A DNA stretch of 64,000 nucleotides, from assembly GCA_030840335.1 (NCBI GenBank), contig JAUZFR010000077.1:1-64000 (forward strand), read 5' to 3'. Position 1 is the first letter of the stretch, and each line of letters starts with the position of its first letter. This stretch comes from Actinomycetota bacterium (GTDB lineage Bacteria; Actinomycetota; Actinomycetes; Actinomycetales; Microbacteriaceae). Below the pieces are notes generated by a model. The model had not been told where the DNA came from and searched no databases. It saw nothing but the letters and a program-made list of their open reading frames with translations. Of this stretch, positions 42,088 to 51,378 are shown piece by piece. The translations under genes were made by a program, and so were the position numbers.

Positions 42088-42093
42088 GGTCAA

Positions 42094-43332
42094 ATGGCGT
42101 CAAAGAAGATCTTCGGCATTGTCCTAGCTGGCGGAGAGGGCAAGCGTTTGATGCCTCTCACTGCAGACCGCGCAAAGCCCGCGGTCCCATTTGGCGGTGG
42201 TTACCGCCTCATCGACTTTGCGCTGAGCAACCTGATCAACTCGGGGCTTCGACAAATCGTGGTACTGACCCAGTACAAGTCACACAGCCTGGACCGCCAC
42301 GTCTCGCAGACGTGGCGCCTCGACGGCATCACGAGCTCGTACGTCGCATCCGTTCCCGCACAGCAGCGTCTCGGTAAGCGCTGGTTCAGCGGATCGGCCG
42401 ACGCCATCCTGCAGAGCCTCAATCTGCTGCGGGACGAGAAGCCGGACATCGTCGTCGTCGTGGGTGCGGACCACGTCTACCGCATGGATTTTGCCCAGAT
42501 GATCGAAGCGCACATCGAGGCTGCGACGGGCGTCACGGTTGCGGCCATCCGCCAGCCGATCGCACTCGCCGACCAGTTCGGGGTGATCGAACTCGACAAG
42601 GTAGACCCGAATCGGATCGCCGCGTTCCTTGAGAAGCCGAAGAATGCGGTCGGACTCGCCGACTCCCCCGGCGAGGTGCTCGCTTCCATGGGTAACTACA
42701 TTTTCGACGCGGACATCCTGATGGATGCCGTGATTCGTGACGGCGAGAACGCCGATTCGAACCACGACATGGGTGGCGATATCGTCCCGGACTTCGTGGC
42801 ACGCGGCGAGGCCGCGGTCTACGACCTCAATCGCAACGATGTGCCGGGGTCGACTGAGCGCGACAAGTTCTACTGGCGCGACGTGGGAACCATCGACTCG
42901 TTCTTCGATGCGCATCAGGACCTGATTTCGGCGCTTCCGATCTTCAACCTGTACAACCGCGACTGGCCGATCTTCAGCCAGCAGCTCAACTCGCCGCCCG
43001 CGAAGTTCGTGCGCGATGCGAAAGGCAACCTGGGTACGACGATCGATTCGATCGTGTCGCTGGGCACTCTGATCTCCGGAGGCCACCTCGAGCGAAGCGT
43101 GATCGGGTCATGGTGCGTCGTCGAATCGGGGGCAACAGTCGTCGATTCTGTGGTGTTCGAGCGGGTTCGAATCGCGCCGAACGCCGTTGTTCGTCGGGCT
43201 ATCCTTGACAAGGATGTGGTAATCGCCGAGGGCGCGACTGTCGGAGTAGATGCCGACGCCGACCGTGCGCGGGGTTTTACTGTCACCGACTCCGGCATCA
43301 CAGTTGTGGGCAAGGGAGTGCACGTCTCCTAG
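42094..43332 (+). CDS. glgC: Glucose-1-phosphate adenylyltransferase
   Basis: The 412-residue enzyme has [14 protein letters not shown] (nucleotide site), [24 protein letters not shown], and a C-terminal left-handed beta helix with hexapeptide repeats ([16 protein letters not shown]). It makes ADP-glucose from glucose-1-phosphate and ATP, the committed step for glycogen and for maltose-1-phosphate. It is divergent from glgA across a 46-base gap. Confidence 0.96.
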   Translation: MASKKIFGIVLAGGEGKRLMPLTADRAKPAVPFGGGYRLIDFALSNLINSGLRQIVVLTQYKSHSLDRHVSQTWRLDGITSSYVASVPAQQRLGKRWFSGSADAILQSLNLLRDEKPDIVVVVGADHVYRMDFAQMIEAHIEAATGVTVAAIRQPIALADQFGVIELDKVDPNRIAAFLEKPKNAVGLADSPGEVLASMGNYIFDADILMDAVIRDGENADSNHDMGGDIVPDFVARGEAAVYDLNRNDVPGSTERDKFYWRDVGTIDSFFDAHQDLISALPIFNLYNRDWPIFSQQLNSPPAKFVRDAKGNLGTTIDSIVSLGTLISGGHLERSVIGSWCVVESGATVVDSVVFERVRIAPNAVVRRAILDKDVVIAEGATVGVDADADRARGFTVTDSGITVVGKGVHVS

Positions 43333-43361
43333 ACAGAAGCTGACGGAAGGTTTCTCCCGCG

Positions 43362-44003
43362 ATGGCCCGGTTCCTTGTGGTGCTCGACGTCGATTCGACT
43401 CTCATCGAGAACGAGGTGATCGAGCTTCTTGCCGAAGAGGCCGGGGCACTTGACGTTGTCGCTTCGATCACCCGGGACGCAATGAACGGGTTGCTCGACT
43501 TCGAGCAGAGCCTTCGGTCACGCGTCGCCACGCTTGCCGGGCTGCCCGAGAGTGTCTTCGCAACCGTTGGCGCGAAGGTGCTTGTGACGAAGGGTGTCGA
43601 GCGGATGATCGCGGGCATCCATGCCGCAGGAGGTCGCGTTGGTGTCGTTTCGGGCGGCTTCCACGAAGTGGTCGATCCGGTGGCCGAGCGGCTCGGGCTG
43701 GACTACTGGCGCGCGAACCGGCTCGCGGTGGATGCCGAAGGAACGCTGACCGGCGGACTGACCGGGCCGGTCATCGATGCGGACGCGAAGGCATCCACTC
43801 TTCGCGAGTGGGCGGATGACTTCGGGGTGCCCCTCTCGCAGACCGTTGCGATCGGTGACGGGGCAAATGACCTGCCGATGATGGCCATCACGGGACTCTC
43901 GGTCGGGTTCGACGCCAAGGCGCCCGTGCGCGATGAAGCGAACCTGATTATGGACAACCGCGACCTGTCCCAGGTACTGGCGCTGTTGGGCCTCCGCGGC
44001 TAG
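43362..44003 (+). CDS. serB: Phosphoserine phosphatase
   Basis: The 213-residue HAD enzyme has VVLDVDSTLIENE (nucleophile Asp), VVSGGFHEVVDP (Ser of motif II) and AIGDGANDLPMM (metal Asp). It lacks the N-terminal ACT domain of long SerB proteins. It makes L-serine from phosphoserine, the last step of serine synthesis. It is 29 bases downstream of glgC and may share its transcript. Confidence 0.92.
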   Translation: MARFLVVLDVDSTLIENEVIELLAEEAGALDVVASITRDAMNGLLDFEQSLRSRVATLAGLPESVFATVGAKVLVTKGVERMIAGIHAAGGRVGVVSGGFHEVVDPVAERLGLDYWRANRLAVDAEGTLTGGLTGPVIDADAKASTLREWADDFGVPLSQTVAIGDGANDLPMMAITGLSVGFDAKAPVRDEANLIMDNRDLSQVLALLGLRG

Positions 44004-44095
44004 CTGCACTCGGTGATTGCGCCCGCACGAAGCAATTGCGCTCTGTCGCGCACGCGCAAATGGTTCGGGAGGGCGCATTCACTCAGGCGCGCAGG

Positions 44096-44806
44096 CTAGT
44101 GGCCCATCCCGAGGCCGCCGTCGACCGGGATCACAGCGCCGCTGATGTAGCCAGCGTCGTCGCTCGCCAACCAGGTGATGACCTTCGCGACTTCCTCGGC
44201 GGTCGCAAAACGCCCGGCAGGGATCGACTTCTTGTAGTCGGCCTGCTGCTGCTCAGGAAGCTCGGCGGTCATGTCGGTCTCAATGAAACCCGGTGCAACA
44301 ACGTTTGCCGTGATGCCGCGGGAGCCGAGCTCGCGAGTAATCGATCGTGCGAGCCCGATGAGCCCGCTCTTGGACGCAGAGTAATTCACCTGTCCGGCAG
44401 AGCCGAGCAGGCCGACAACGCTCGAGACCAGGATGATGCGGCCGAACCGGGCCTTCAGCATTCCCTTCGATGCACGCTTGACGACGCGGAACGCGCCCGA
44501 CAGGTTGGTGTCGATCACATCCGTGAAGTCTTCCTCGCTCATTCGCAGAAGCAGGGTGTCGCGGGTGATTCCGGCGTTGGCGACGACGACCTCGATCGGA
44601 CCGAGAGCGGCTTCGACCTCGCTGAACGCGGCATCCAGAGCCTCGGCATCCGTGACATCCGCTCGCACCGTGAGGGAGCCCTCAGGACCTTCGCCCGACC
44701 GGGCGGTGACGGCAACCCGGTGACCGAGTGCGACGAATTGTTCGGCGATGGCATAGCCGATGCCCCTGTTTCCGCCGGTGATGAGGACAGTGCGCTGAGT
44801 GGTCAT
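44096..44806 (-). CDS. fabG: 3-oxoacyl-ACP reductase (short-chain dehydrogenase)
   Basis: The 236-residue SDR has TGGNRGIG (NADPH site), NAGITRD, the catalytic Ser in LVSSVVG and YSASK. VVAPGFIETDMT is typical of FabG. It reduces 3-ketoacyl-ACP in fatty acid elongation. GRFATAEEVAKVITWLASD completes the family pattern. It is divergent from the DUF3099 gene, a pairing I recall from other actinobacteria. Confidence 0.9.
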   Translation of the reverse strand: MTTQRTVLITGGNRGIGYAIAEQFVALGHRVAVTARSGEGPEGSLTVRADVTDAEALDAAFSEVEAALGPIEVVVANAGITRDTLLLRMSEEDFTDVIDTNLSGAFRVVKRASKGMLKARFGRIILVSSVVGLLGSAGQVNYSASKSGLIGLARSITRELGSRGITANVVAPGFIETDMTAELPEQQQADYKKSIPAGRFATAEEVAKVITWLASDDAGYISGAVIPVDGGLGMGH

Positions 44807-44857
44807 GGCTCACAAGCCTATAGTCGCAACCGCGGCGACGTAGGCTGGTCATTGCCG

Positions 44858-45151
44858 ATGAAGAACCAGCCGCAGCAGACCGTAACATCGCTCCCGATGT
44901 CGCCAGACCAGGAGCGACACATCCGCATGCGGAAGTACACGATCGCGATGTCCATCCGACTCGTCTGCTTCATTCTGTGCATCTTCGTCACCGGCTGGTG
45001 GCAGTTGGTTTTCATTGCCGGCGCGGTCGTCCTTCCCTATATCGCGGTCGTTCTCGCCAACACCGCCACTCGCGGCAGCGCGCTCGATGTCGTCAGCCCG
45101 GGCGGCATCGTTCTGTCGCGTCCGGTCGATCACCCGGGCGAGCACGAATGA
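44858..45151 (+). CDS. DUF3099 membrane protein
   Basis: The 97-residue protein begins at ATG 44858 and contains SPDQERHIRMRKYTIAMSIR, two close membrane helices and a short tail (LDVVSPGGIVLSR). This is the DUF3099 pattern. A longer open frame upstream is antisense to fabG and not real. A TAGGCT box at 44841-44846 is its likely promoter. Its stop overlaps the next start (ATGA). The function is unknown. Confidence 0.88.
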   Translation: MKNQPQQTVTSLPMSPDQERHIRMRKYTIAMSIRLVCFILCIFVTGWWQLVFIAGAVVLPYIAVVLANTATRGSALDVVSPGGIVLSRPVDHPGEHE

Positions 45152-45378
45152 TCGGGATCGGCCCGGATGAGCTGGCCCCGAGGTGTTCGAGGGCCGGATG
45201 CGATGCCGAGGCGACAATGAGCGTGAACTGGCGCAATCCGAAGATCCACTCGGTCGATCGGGTCAAGGTCTGGCTGGCCTGTGACGAACACAGCGAGTAT
45301 CTGCGCGAGTATCTCGACGCTCGGGATTTTCCGGTGATCGTCACACCGTTCGGCGTGAGCGTTGAGGCGGTTCCGTGA
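45148..45378 (+). CDS. Small Cys/His-rich conserved hypothetical protein
   Basis: The 76-residue product starts in an ATGA overlap with the DUF3099 gene. It contains PRCSRAGCDAEATMSVNWRN and VKVWLACDEHSEYLREYL. The C-x4-C and C-x2-H pairs could hold one zinc. The WRNPKIH and EYLDARDFP phrases look conserved. No function is known. Its own stop overlaps the SURF1 start (GTGA). Confidence 0.8.
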   Translation: MIGIGPDELAPRCSRAGCDAEATMSVNWRNPKIHSVDRVKVWLACDEHSEYLREYLDARDFPVIVTPFGVSVEAVP

Positions 45379-46250
45379 ACAACTGGCGTTTCGCCCTCAC
45401 CCGCCGATGGTTCACGTACCTGGGTATGGCCGTTGTGTTCGCGATCGCATGCGTGCTGCTCTCGCGCTGGCAGATCGGTCGCAATGACGAGACCGTCGCC
45501 GCGAACACGCTCATGACGCGCAACTATGCCGCGGCCGCAGAACCTGTTTCGGTTCTGTTGCCGAACGTCCACTCGTTTTCACCGAAAGACATCTGGCGAA
45601 AGGTCGATCTCGAGGGCACGTACCTTTCCGACAAGCAGATGCTGGTTCGCGGGCGCTCACTCGGAAGTAATCCGGGGTTCGAAGTGCTCACTCCCCTGAA
45701 ACTCAGCGACGGCACGGTTTTCGTCGTCGATCGCGGCTGGCTGCCAGTCGGCTCGAAGCAGGACACTCCGGATGTCGTCCCCGCCGCCCCGATTGGACCC
45801 GTGCACGTAACGGCGCGCCTGCAGGCCAGCGAGACGATTCTGCCCGGCCGCTCGGCGCCGGCCGGCCAGATCCCGGAGATCAACCTACCGATGGTCGCCA
45901 GCCACGTTGGCGCGACCACCTACACGGGCGCTTACGGTCTGCTCGCGTCGGAATCCCCCGCGCCCGCGACCCGGCCGATTGCCGCAGTCAAGCCCACGAT
46001 CGACCCCGGGCCGTTTCTGTCCTACGCCTTCCAATGGATCCTGTTCGCGGTCTTCGGCTTCGGTGGACTCGCGTGGGCGCTGCGTCAGGAATACCGCATC
46101 CGCAACGCCGAAGACCCCGAGGAACGCGTGCGTGCCGCCACGCGTGACCGAAAATCGCGCGCGAAAGCACCGACCGACTCGGAGGTCGAAGACGCGATCA
46201 TCGAGCGCGCCGACGTTCGCAACGACGCGCAGCTGATCTCGCGCAGTTGA
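45375..46250 (+). CDS. SURF1 family cytochrome oxidase assembly protein
   Basis: The 291-residue protein has the SURF1 arrangement. A membrane helix lies near the N-terminus (FTYLGMAVVFAIACVLLSRWQIGR). A soluble domain follows with KDIWRKVDLEGTYL, FEVLTPLKLSDGTVFVVDRGWLP and GPHVTA-like strands, and a second helix lies at about 215-235. SURF1 helps insert heme A into oxidase subunit I. This agrees with ctaA and ctaB in the same window. It is translationally coupled to two upstream small genes. Confidence 0.92.
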   Translation: MNNWRFALTRRWFTYLGMAVVFAIACVLLSRWQIGRNDETVAANTLMTRNYAAAAEPVSVLLPNVHSFSPKDIWRKVDLEGTYLSDKQMLVRGRSLGSNPGFEVLTPLKLSDGTVFVVDRGWLPVGSKQDTPDVVPAAPIGPVHVTARLQASETILPGRSAPAGQIPEINLPMVASHVGATTYTGAYGLLASESPAPATRPIAAVKPTIDPGPFLSYAFQWILFAVFGFGGLAWALRQEYRIRNAEDPEERVRAATRDRKSRAKAPTDSEVEDAIIERADVRNDAQLISRS

Positions 46251-47855
46251 TCAGTCGAGGCTGACGAGCTCCGCGTAGTCGGGGTTCCAGTGGTCTTCAG
46301 TGCCATCGGGCAGGATGAGTACCCGCTCGGGGTTGAGGGCCTCCACGGCGCCCTCGTCGTGGCTGACGAGCACGACCGCGCCGGAGTAGTTGGCCAGCGC
46401 ATCCAGGATCTCCAGGCGGCTGGCGGGGTCGAGGTTGTTGGTCGGTTCGTCGAGCAGCAGCACGTTCGCGCCCGAGACGACGATCATCGCCAGAGCGAGA
46501 CGCGTCTTTTCGCCCCCGGACAGCACGCCCGCGAGCTTGTGCGAATCGTCGCCAGTGAACAGGAACGATCCGAGAACGCGGCGCGCCTCCATTTCGGTGA
46601 TGTTCGGCGAAGACGACACCATGTTCTGCAGCACTGTGCGCTTGACGTCGATCGTCTCGTGCTCCTGCGCGTAGTAGCCGATACGCAGCCCGTGTCCGGG
46701 CTCAACCTGTCCGGTATCCGGCTTGTCGACGCTCGCGAGGATGCGCAGCAGTGTCGTCTTTCCCGCACCGTTGAAACCGAGGATGACTACTTTCGAGCCC
46801 CGATCGATCGCCAGGTCGACCGCAGTGAAGATCTCGAGAGACCCGTAACTCTTCGACAGGTTGGACGCCATGAGTGGCGTGCGGCCGCAGGCGACGGGCT
46901 CGGGGAAACGCAGCTTCGCCACGCGGTCAGAGACGCGCACGTCGTCGAGACCGGCGAGAAGTTTCTCAGCGCGGGCGACCATCTGATGCGCGGCGGCCGC
47001 CTTCGACGCCTTCGCGCCGAACTTCGCGGCCTGCATTGTCAGCACACCCGCCTTCTTCTCGGCGTTGGCACGTTCCTTTTTACGGCGTTCCTCGTCGGCA
47101 GCACGTTGCTTGTGATAGTTGCGCCAGCCCATGTTGTACTGGTCGATCGTCTGGCGGTTGGCATCCAGGTAGAAAACCTTGTTGACCGTTTCGGAGACGA
47201 GCTCCTCGTCGTGGGTGATCACGATCAGGCCACCGGAGAAGTTCTTCAGGAATTCGCGCAGCCAGACCACCGAATCGGCGTCAAGGTGGTTGGTCGGCTC
47301 GTCGAGAAGCATCGTGTCTGCGCCGCTGAACAGGATGCGCGCGAGCTCGATGCGTCTGCGCTGTCCGCCCGACAGCGTGGAGAGCTGCTGGTCGAGAATG
47401 CGATCCGGAAGGCTCAGGTTGCTCGCAATCGACGCGGCTTCAGCTTCCGCCGCGTATCCGCCCAGCGCCGTGAAGCGTTCCTCGAGATCGCCGTACTTCT
47501 TCATCGCGGCGGCGCTGACCTTAGGGTCATCGCTGGCCATCGCGAGCGTCGACTCTTCCATGCCCAGCAGCAGCTGGCCGAGTCCGCGGGCGTCCAGGAT
47601 GCGCGTGCGGGCGAGGTCTTCCGGGTTGCCGGAGCGTGGATCCTGCGGAAGGTAGCCGATTTCGCCCGTGCGGTCGATGGTGCCGCCGGCAGGCTGCAAC
47701 TCCCCCGCCAGGGTCTTCGTCAGGGTCGTCTTGCCCGCGCCATTGCGGCCGACGAGGCCGATCTTGTCCCCGCGGTCGACTCTGAAGGTGACCTCATCCA
47801 TGAGCAGTCTTGCCCCGACACGCAGTTCGAGGTCTTGCACAGACAGCACAGGCAT
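46251..47855 (-). CDS. ABC-F family ATPase (translation factor type)
   Basis: The 534-residue protein has two ABC domains without membrane segments: GLVGRNGAGKTTL with LSGGQRRRIELAR, and LGFNGAGKTTLL with LSGGEKTRLALAM. A charged linker of about 80 residues (NYHKQRAADEERRKKERANAEKK) joins them. ABC-F proteins act on ribosomes, aiding stalled translation or giving antibiotic protection. The subgroup cannot be fixed here. Its stop codon abuts the SURF1 stop on the other strand. Confidence 0.92.
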   Translation of the reverse strand: MPVLSVQDLELRVGARLLMDEVTFRVDRGDKIGLVGRNGAGKTTLTKTLAGELQPAGGTIDRTGEIGYLPQDPRSGNPEDLARTRILDARGLGQLLLGMEESTLAMASDDPKVSAAAMKKYGDLEERFTALGGYAAEAEAASIASNLSLPDRILDQQLSTLSGGQRRRIELARILFSGADTMLLDEPTNHLDADSVVWLREFLKNFSGGLIVITHDEELVSETVNKVFYLDANRQTIDQYNMGWRNYHKQRAADEERRKKERANAEKKAGVLTMQAAKFGAKASKAAAAHQMVARAEKLLAGLDDVRVSDRVAKLRFPEPVACGRTPLMASNLSKSYGSLEIFTAVDLAIDRGSKVVILGFNGAGKTTLLRILASVDKPDTGQVEPGHGLRIGYYAQEHETIDVKRTVLQNMVSSSPNITEMEARRVLGSFLFTGDDSHKLAGVLSGGEKTRLALAMIVVSGANVLLLDEPTNNLDPASRLEILDALANYSGAVVLVSHDEGAVEALNPERVLILPDGTEDHWNPDYAELVSLD

Positions 47856-47967
47856 AGTCCAATTCTTTAGTCGCGTATCGACAACGCAGGAGGAGGGGGT
47901 CAGCCAGATAGTCTACTTTCATACCCCCTTCGTCGCTGACGATCGCACACGACCCTCGAGGAGTTTC

Positions 47968-48597
47968 ATGACCACCCTTCCCCTGGCGTACGGACGCCCG
48001 ACCCTTGCCGATCGACTGTTCACTCGCAGTCTGGCGACCGACATCGTGCTCGTTGTGGCAGGTGCAGGGCTCACGTCGATCCTCGCGCAGATCGCTATTC
48101 CGCTGTGGCCCGTTCCCGTCACCGGCCAGACGCTCGCCGTACTGCTCGTGGGCAGCGCGCTCGGAGCTGTCCGCGGCGCGGTGTCGCTGGCCCTCTACGC
48201 GGTGCTGGGCATCGTTGGGCTTCCGGTATTCAGCGACGGTTCATCGGGCTTCGGAGTCATCAGCGGATTCACTGGCGGCTACATCATCGGTTTCATCTTC
48301 TCGGCCGCGCTGATCGGATGGATCGCGCAGTCCGAGTGGGACCACAAGATCTGGCGCGCGGTGCTGTCGGCACTCGCGGGCACCGTACTCACGTTCGTCT
48401 TCGGCCTCGTCTGGCTGTGGGCGGCACTGGGCAAAGCCGGGTACCCGAACGATCTCAACACGGTGCTGACGGGCGGGCTTTACCCGTTTATTCTCGGCGG
48501 ACTCGTCAAGGCGGCGATCGCCGGTCTGATCATCGGCGGATCCTGGTGGTTCATTGAGCGCAACGATCGCCAGCGCGCTGCGCGAACCAACGCCTAG
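47968..48597 (+). CDS. bioY: BioY biotin transporter S-component
   Basis: The 209-residue protein starts at ATG 47968, with GAGGAG upstream. It has six membrane segments and the BioY signature PVPVTGQTLAVLLVGSALG, with GGYIIGFIFSAALIG. BioY binds biotin with high affinity and works alone or with an ECF energy module (EcfT and ATPases). No ECF genes are nearby. A strong terminator follows directly. Confidence 0.93.
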   Translation: MTTLPLAYGRPTLADRLFTRSLATDIVLVVAGAGLTSILAQIAIPLWPVPVTGQTLAVLLVGSALGAVRGAVSLALYAVLGIVGLPVFSDGSSGFGVISGFTGGYIIGFIFSAALIGWIAQSEWDHKIWRAVLSALAGTVLTFVFGLVWLWAALGKAGYPNDLNTVLTGGLYPFILGGLVKAAIAGLIIGGSWWFIERNDRQRAARTNA

Positions 48598-48621
48598 CCC
48601 ACACGCTCTCGTGTAATAGCG

Positions 48622-48652
48622 AAGCCCCCGACCAGCATCTGGTCGGGGGCTT
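48622..48652. terminator. Intrinsic terminator after bioY
   Basis: AAGCCCCCGACCA-GCATC-TGGTCGGGGGCTT is a perfect 13-bp stem with a 5-base loop and TTT after it. It lies between bioY and the convergent sufT, and may serve both strands. Confidence 0.9.
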
Positions 48653-48671
48653 TCGCGTTGCCGAGGGGTTT

Positions 48672-49001
48672 TTAGATCGAGAACCCAAGGGCGCGCATCA
48701 TGTCGCGGCCGTCTTCGGTGATCTTCTCCGGACCCCACGGCGGCATCCACACCCAGTTGATGCGAAAGGCGTCGACGATGCCGTCCAGCGCCTGTGCCGT
48801 CTGCTCTTCGAGGACATCCGTCAAGGGGCATCCCGCCGAGGTCAGCGTCATGCTGATGATGAGCGCGTTGTTCTCGTCGTCCCACGACAGGTCGTAGATG
48901 AGTCCGAGGTCGACGATGTTCACGCCGAGTTCCGGATCGACGACTTCCTTCAGCCCCTCCTCGACGGTGTCGAAGAGCGCCGGTGCGAGCGCTGTAGCCA
49001 T
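48672..49001 (-). CDS. sufT: SufT-like metal-sulfur cluster assembly factor (DUF59/MIP18)
   Basis: The 109-residue protein has the MIP18 pattern VVDPELGVNIVDLGLIYDLS, then LTSAGCPLTDVLEEQ with the conserved Cys, and VWMPPWGPEKIT. It helps mature Fe-S proteins as an accessory factor. It is the last gene of the suf operon and lies four bases after sufC. Confidence 0.93.
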   Translation of the reverse strand: MATALAPALFDTVEEGLKEVVDPELGVNIVDLGLIYDLSWDDENNALIISMTLTSAGCPLTDVLEEQTAQALDGIVDAFRINWVWMPPWGPEKITEDGRDMMRALGFSI

Positions 49002-49005
49002 GGTC

Positions 49006-49785
49006 TTAGCCTACGCTCGTGCCGTTGAGTTCTGCCTGGCCGGTATACCGGTCGTAACCCTCATCTTCGAGGCGGTCGGCCAGCTCGGGGCCGCCCTCTT
49101 CAGCGATGCGGCCGTCGACGAAGACATGCACGAAGTCCGGGTGAATGTAGCGCAGGATGCGCGTGTAGTGCGTGATCAACAGCACACCGAGCCCGCTGTT
49201 GGCGTGGGCGCGGTTGACGCCTTCGGACACGACCTTGAGCGCGTCGACGTCGAGGCCGGAGTCCGTCTCGTCGAGGATCGCGAACTTGGGCTTGAGTAGT
49301 TCGAGCTGAAGGATCTCGTGGCGCTTCTTCTCGCCACCCGAGAAGCCCTCATTGACGTTACGTTCCGCGAAGGTGCTGTCCATACGGAGCGCCTCCATCG
49401 ACTCGCGCACCTCTTTGCCCCAGCCACGGATGGCCGGCGCGGTACCGTCAATGGCCGTCTTGGCAGTGCGGAGGAAGTTCGTGACCGTGACGCCGGGGAT
49501 CTCGACCGGGTACTGCATCGCGAGGAACAGGCCGGCCCGGGCGCGCGCGTCCACGGTCATCGCGAGCACATCCTGGCCGTCGAGCAGAATCGAGCCGCCT
49601 TCGACGTGATACTTCGGATGTCCTGCGATCGTGTACGCGAGGGTCGACTTTCCGGAGCCGTTGGGGCCCATGATCGCGTGGATCGAACCCTGCTCGATGC
49701 TCAGGTCGACACCCTTGAGGATGTGCTTGGTGCCCTGGTCGGTTTCGACGCTGACCTTGAGGTCGCGAATTTCGAGAGTTGCCAT
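49006..49785 (-). CDS. sufC: Fe-S cluster assembly ATPase SufC
   Basis: The 259-residue ABC ATPase has MGPNGSGKSTLAYTIAGHP, FSGGEKKRHEI and ILDETDSGLDVDALKVVSEG, the SufC-specific Walker B context. It powers the SufBCD scaffold that builds Fe-S clusters in the cytosol. It sits between the Rieske ferredoxin-like gene and sufT. Confidence 0.96.
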   Translation of the reverse strand: MATLEIRDLKVSVETDQGTKHILKGVDLSIEQGSIHAIMGPNGSGKSTLAYTIAGHPKYHVEGGSILLDGQDVLAMTVDARARAGLFLAMQYPVEIPGVTVTNFLRTAKTAIDGTAPAIRGWGKEVRESMEALRMDSTFAERNVNEGFSGGEKKRHEILQLELLKPKFAILDETDSGLDVDALKVVSEGVNRAHANSGLGVLLITHYTRILRYIHPDFVHVFVDGRIAEEGGPELADRLEDEGYDRYTGQAELNGTSVG

Positions 49786-49828
49786 TGCGGTAGTAGTCCT
49801 AAGTTCTTTGATTGATGTAGGTCAGAAG

Positions 49829-50155
49829 CTAAACAGAGATGATGTCGGTCGGGTCGATGTAGATGTCGCCATCCACGATCGATACCCGGTAGACGGGCAC
49901 AGGTTCGTATGCGGGCAGGGACAGCGGCTTGCCCGTCTCGAGGGAAAACTTCGAGCCGTGCGCCCAGCATTCGATCGTGTCGTCTTCGACGAAGCCCTCG
50001 GAAAGCGAGATATCGCCGTGGGTACAGGTGTCACCGATGGCATGAACGGTGCCGGTCGAGTCCTTCACGATCGCGATCGACAGGTCGTCGATGTCGACGC
50101 GCAGCGCCTGGTCCTGTCCCAGTTCGTCTTCGGCGCAGATGCGAATCGCGCTCAT
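49829..50155 (-). CDS. Rieske-type ferredoxin in the suf operon
   Basis: The 108-residue protein has the Rieske ligands CTHGDISLSEGF and CWAHGSKFSLETG (C-x-H and C-x2-H). It resembles the small ferredoxin component of ring-hydroxylating oxygenases. Actinobacterial suf operons commonly carry it between sufD and sufC. It may supply electrons for cluster assembly or repair; that is inference. Its start overlaps the end of sufD. Confidence 0.9.
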   Translation of the reverse strand: MSAIRICAEDELGQDQALRVDIDDLSIAIVKDSTGTVHAIGDTCTHGDISLSEGFVEDDTIECWAHGSKFSLETGKPLSLPAYEPVPVYRVSIVDGDIYIDPTDIISV

Positions 50156-51378
50156 GCAGCGACTCCTGCGAGTTCGGCCTCGATTGCGATCTTCAGGCGG
50201 TCCCGCAGTGCTCCGGCATCGACCTTCTGCACGATTTCGCTCAGGAAGCCGAGCACCACCAGGCGTCGTGCTTCACGCTCGGTGATGCCGCGCGCCTGCA
50301 GGTAGAAGAGCTGCTCGTCGTCGAATCTGCCGGTCGCGCTCGCGTGGCCGGCGCCGAGGATGTCCCCTGTCTCGATTTCGAGGTTCGGAATCGAATCCGC
50401 GCGCGTGCCCTCGCTGAGCACGAGATTGCGATTCTGCTCGTAGGTGTCGGTGCCCGCGGCCTTCGGGCCGATCAGCACGTCGCCGACCCAGACGGTGTGT
50501 GCGCCGTCGCCGTTCAGTGCGCCCTTGTAGTTCACCCGGCTGCGCGTGTGCTCCGCCACGTGCTCCACATACACACGCTGCTCGAGGTGTTGTCCGGCAT
50601 CCGCGAAGTAGAGGCCGAAAAGCTCCGCTTCTGCGCCCGAGGAGATGAGGTGGGTCGACGGATTGACTCGCACGACCTTGCCACCGAGGGAGACGATGAT
50701 GTGCTTCAGACGCGCGTCACGGCCGACGGTCGCGAAGTGGCTCGCGAGATGTACCGCATCCGCGTCCCACTCCTGCACGCTGACCAGCGTGAGCTGGGCG
50801 CCCTCTTCGACAATGATTTCGACGTTTTCGCTGAGCAACGCCGAGCCGCTGTTCTGCAGAACGACCGTCGCGCGGCTGTTTGGCTTCGCGATAACGAGTG
50901 TGTGGCCCGCGCGTGCCGCGGATCCGAGAGCAGACCTGGCAACTGTCAGATCGACGTGCTCGTCACTGGTCACCGTAATCGCCAGCGCCCGATCAAATGT
51001 CGACCACGCGTTCGCGGAAGCCTTCTCCTCGGGCGTTCCCGTGCTGCCGATGCGAGAATCCGTGCGGTCCACCCACTCGACGGTCGCGCCAGCGGCATCC
51101 GTTGCGGAGAACTCGTAGGTCGAGCCGTCGAGGGCGTCGTCGATCAACGGTCGGAAGAGCTTCACCGGCGACAGTTTCCACTCGGCTTCGATGCCGGTGA
51201 CCGACGGAAATTCGGTCGGATCGGTCGACTTGAACCGGCCCGAGCGGGTCTGGACGGGAATGAAGCCCTTCTGGGTCGCGTCCCATCCCCCATCGCTGTG
51301 AGCTTTGTTTCCGTGTTGCACTGTTTCCGTTGGCGCGCTGCCGGTTGGTGCGGTGTTCTCTGTCGTTACGGCAGACAT
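50152..51378 (-). CDS. sufD: Fe-S cluster assembly protein SufD
   Basis: The 408-residue beta-helix protein is the SufD paralog of SufB (ARAGHTLVIAKPNSRATVVLQNSG, then SEGTRADSIPNLEIETGDILGAGHASATG). The family C-terminal segment is RGITEREARRLVVLGFLSE. It partners SufB and SufC in the scaffold and helps acquire iron. It follows sufB with no gap. Confidence 0.95.
   Translation of the reverse strand: MSAVTTENTAPTGSAPTETVQHGNKAHSDGGWDATQKGFIPVQTRSGRFKSTDPTEFPSVTGIEAEWKLSPVKLFRPLIDDALDGSTYEFSATDAAGATVEWVDRTDSRIGSTGTPEEKASANAWSTFDRALAITVTSDEHVDLTVARSALGSAARAGHTLVIAKPNSRATVVLQNSGSALLSENVEIIVEEGAQLTLVSVQEWDADAVHLASHFATVGRDARLKHIIVSLGGKVVRVNPSTHLISSGAEAELFGLYFADAGQHLEQRVYVEHVAEHTRSRVNYKGALNGDGAHTVWVGDVLIGPKAAGTDTYEQNRNLVLSEGTRADSIPNLEIETGDILGAGHASATGRFDDEQLFYLQARGITEREARRLVVLGFLSEIVQKVDAGALRDRLKIAIEAELAGVAA

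Noticed and set aside
44036-45151. A 371-codon frame ending with the DUF3099 protein
   Set aside because: Everything before 44858 is antisense to fabG. Only the last 97 codons resemble a real protein.
46290-47870. A 526-codon plus-strand frame antisense to the ABC-F gene
   Set aside because: The minus-strand ABC-F motifs are unambiguous. The frame is a mirror of its codon bias.
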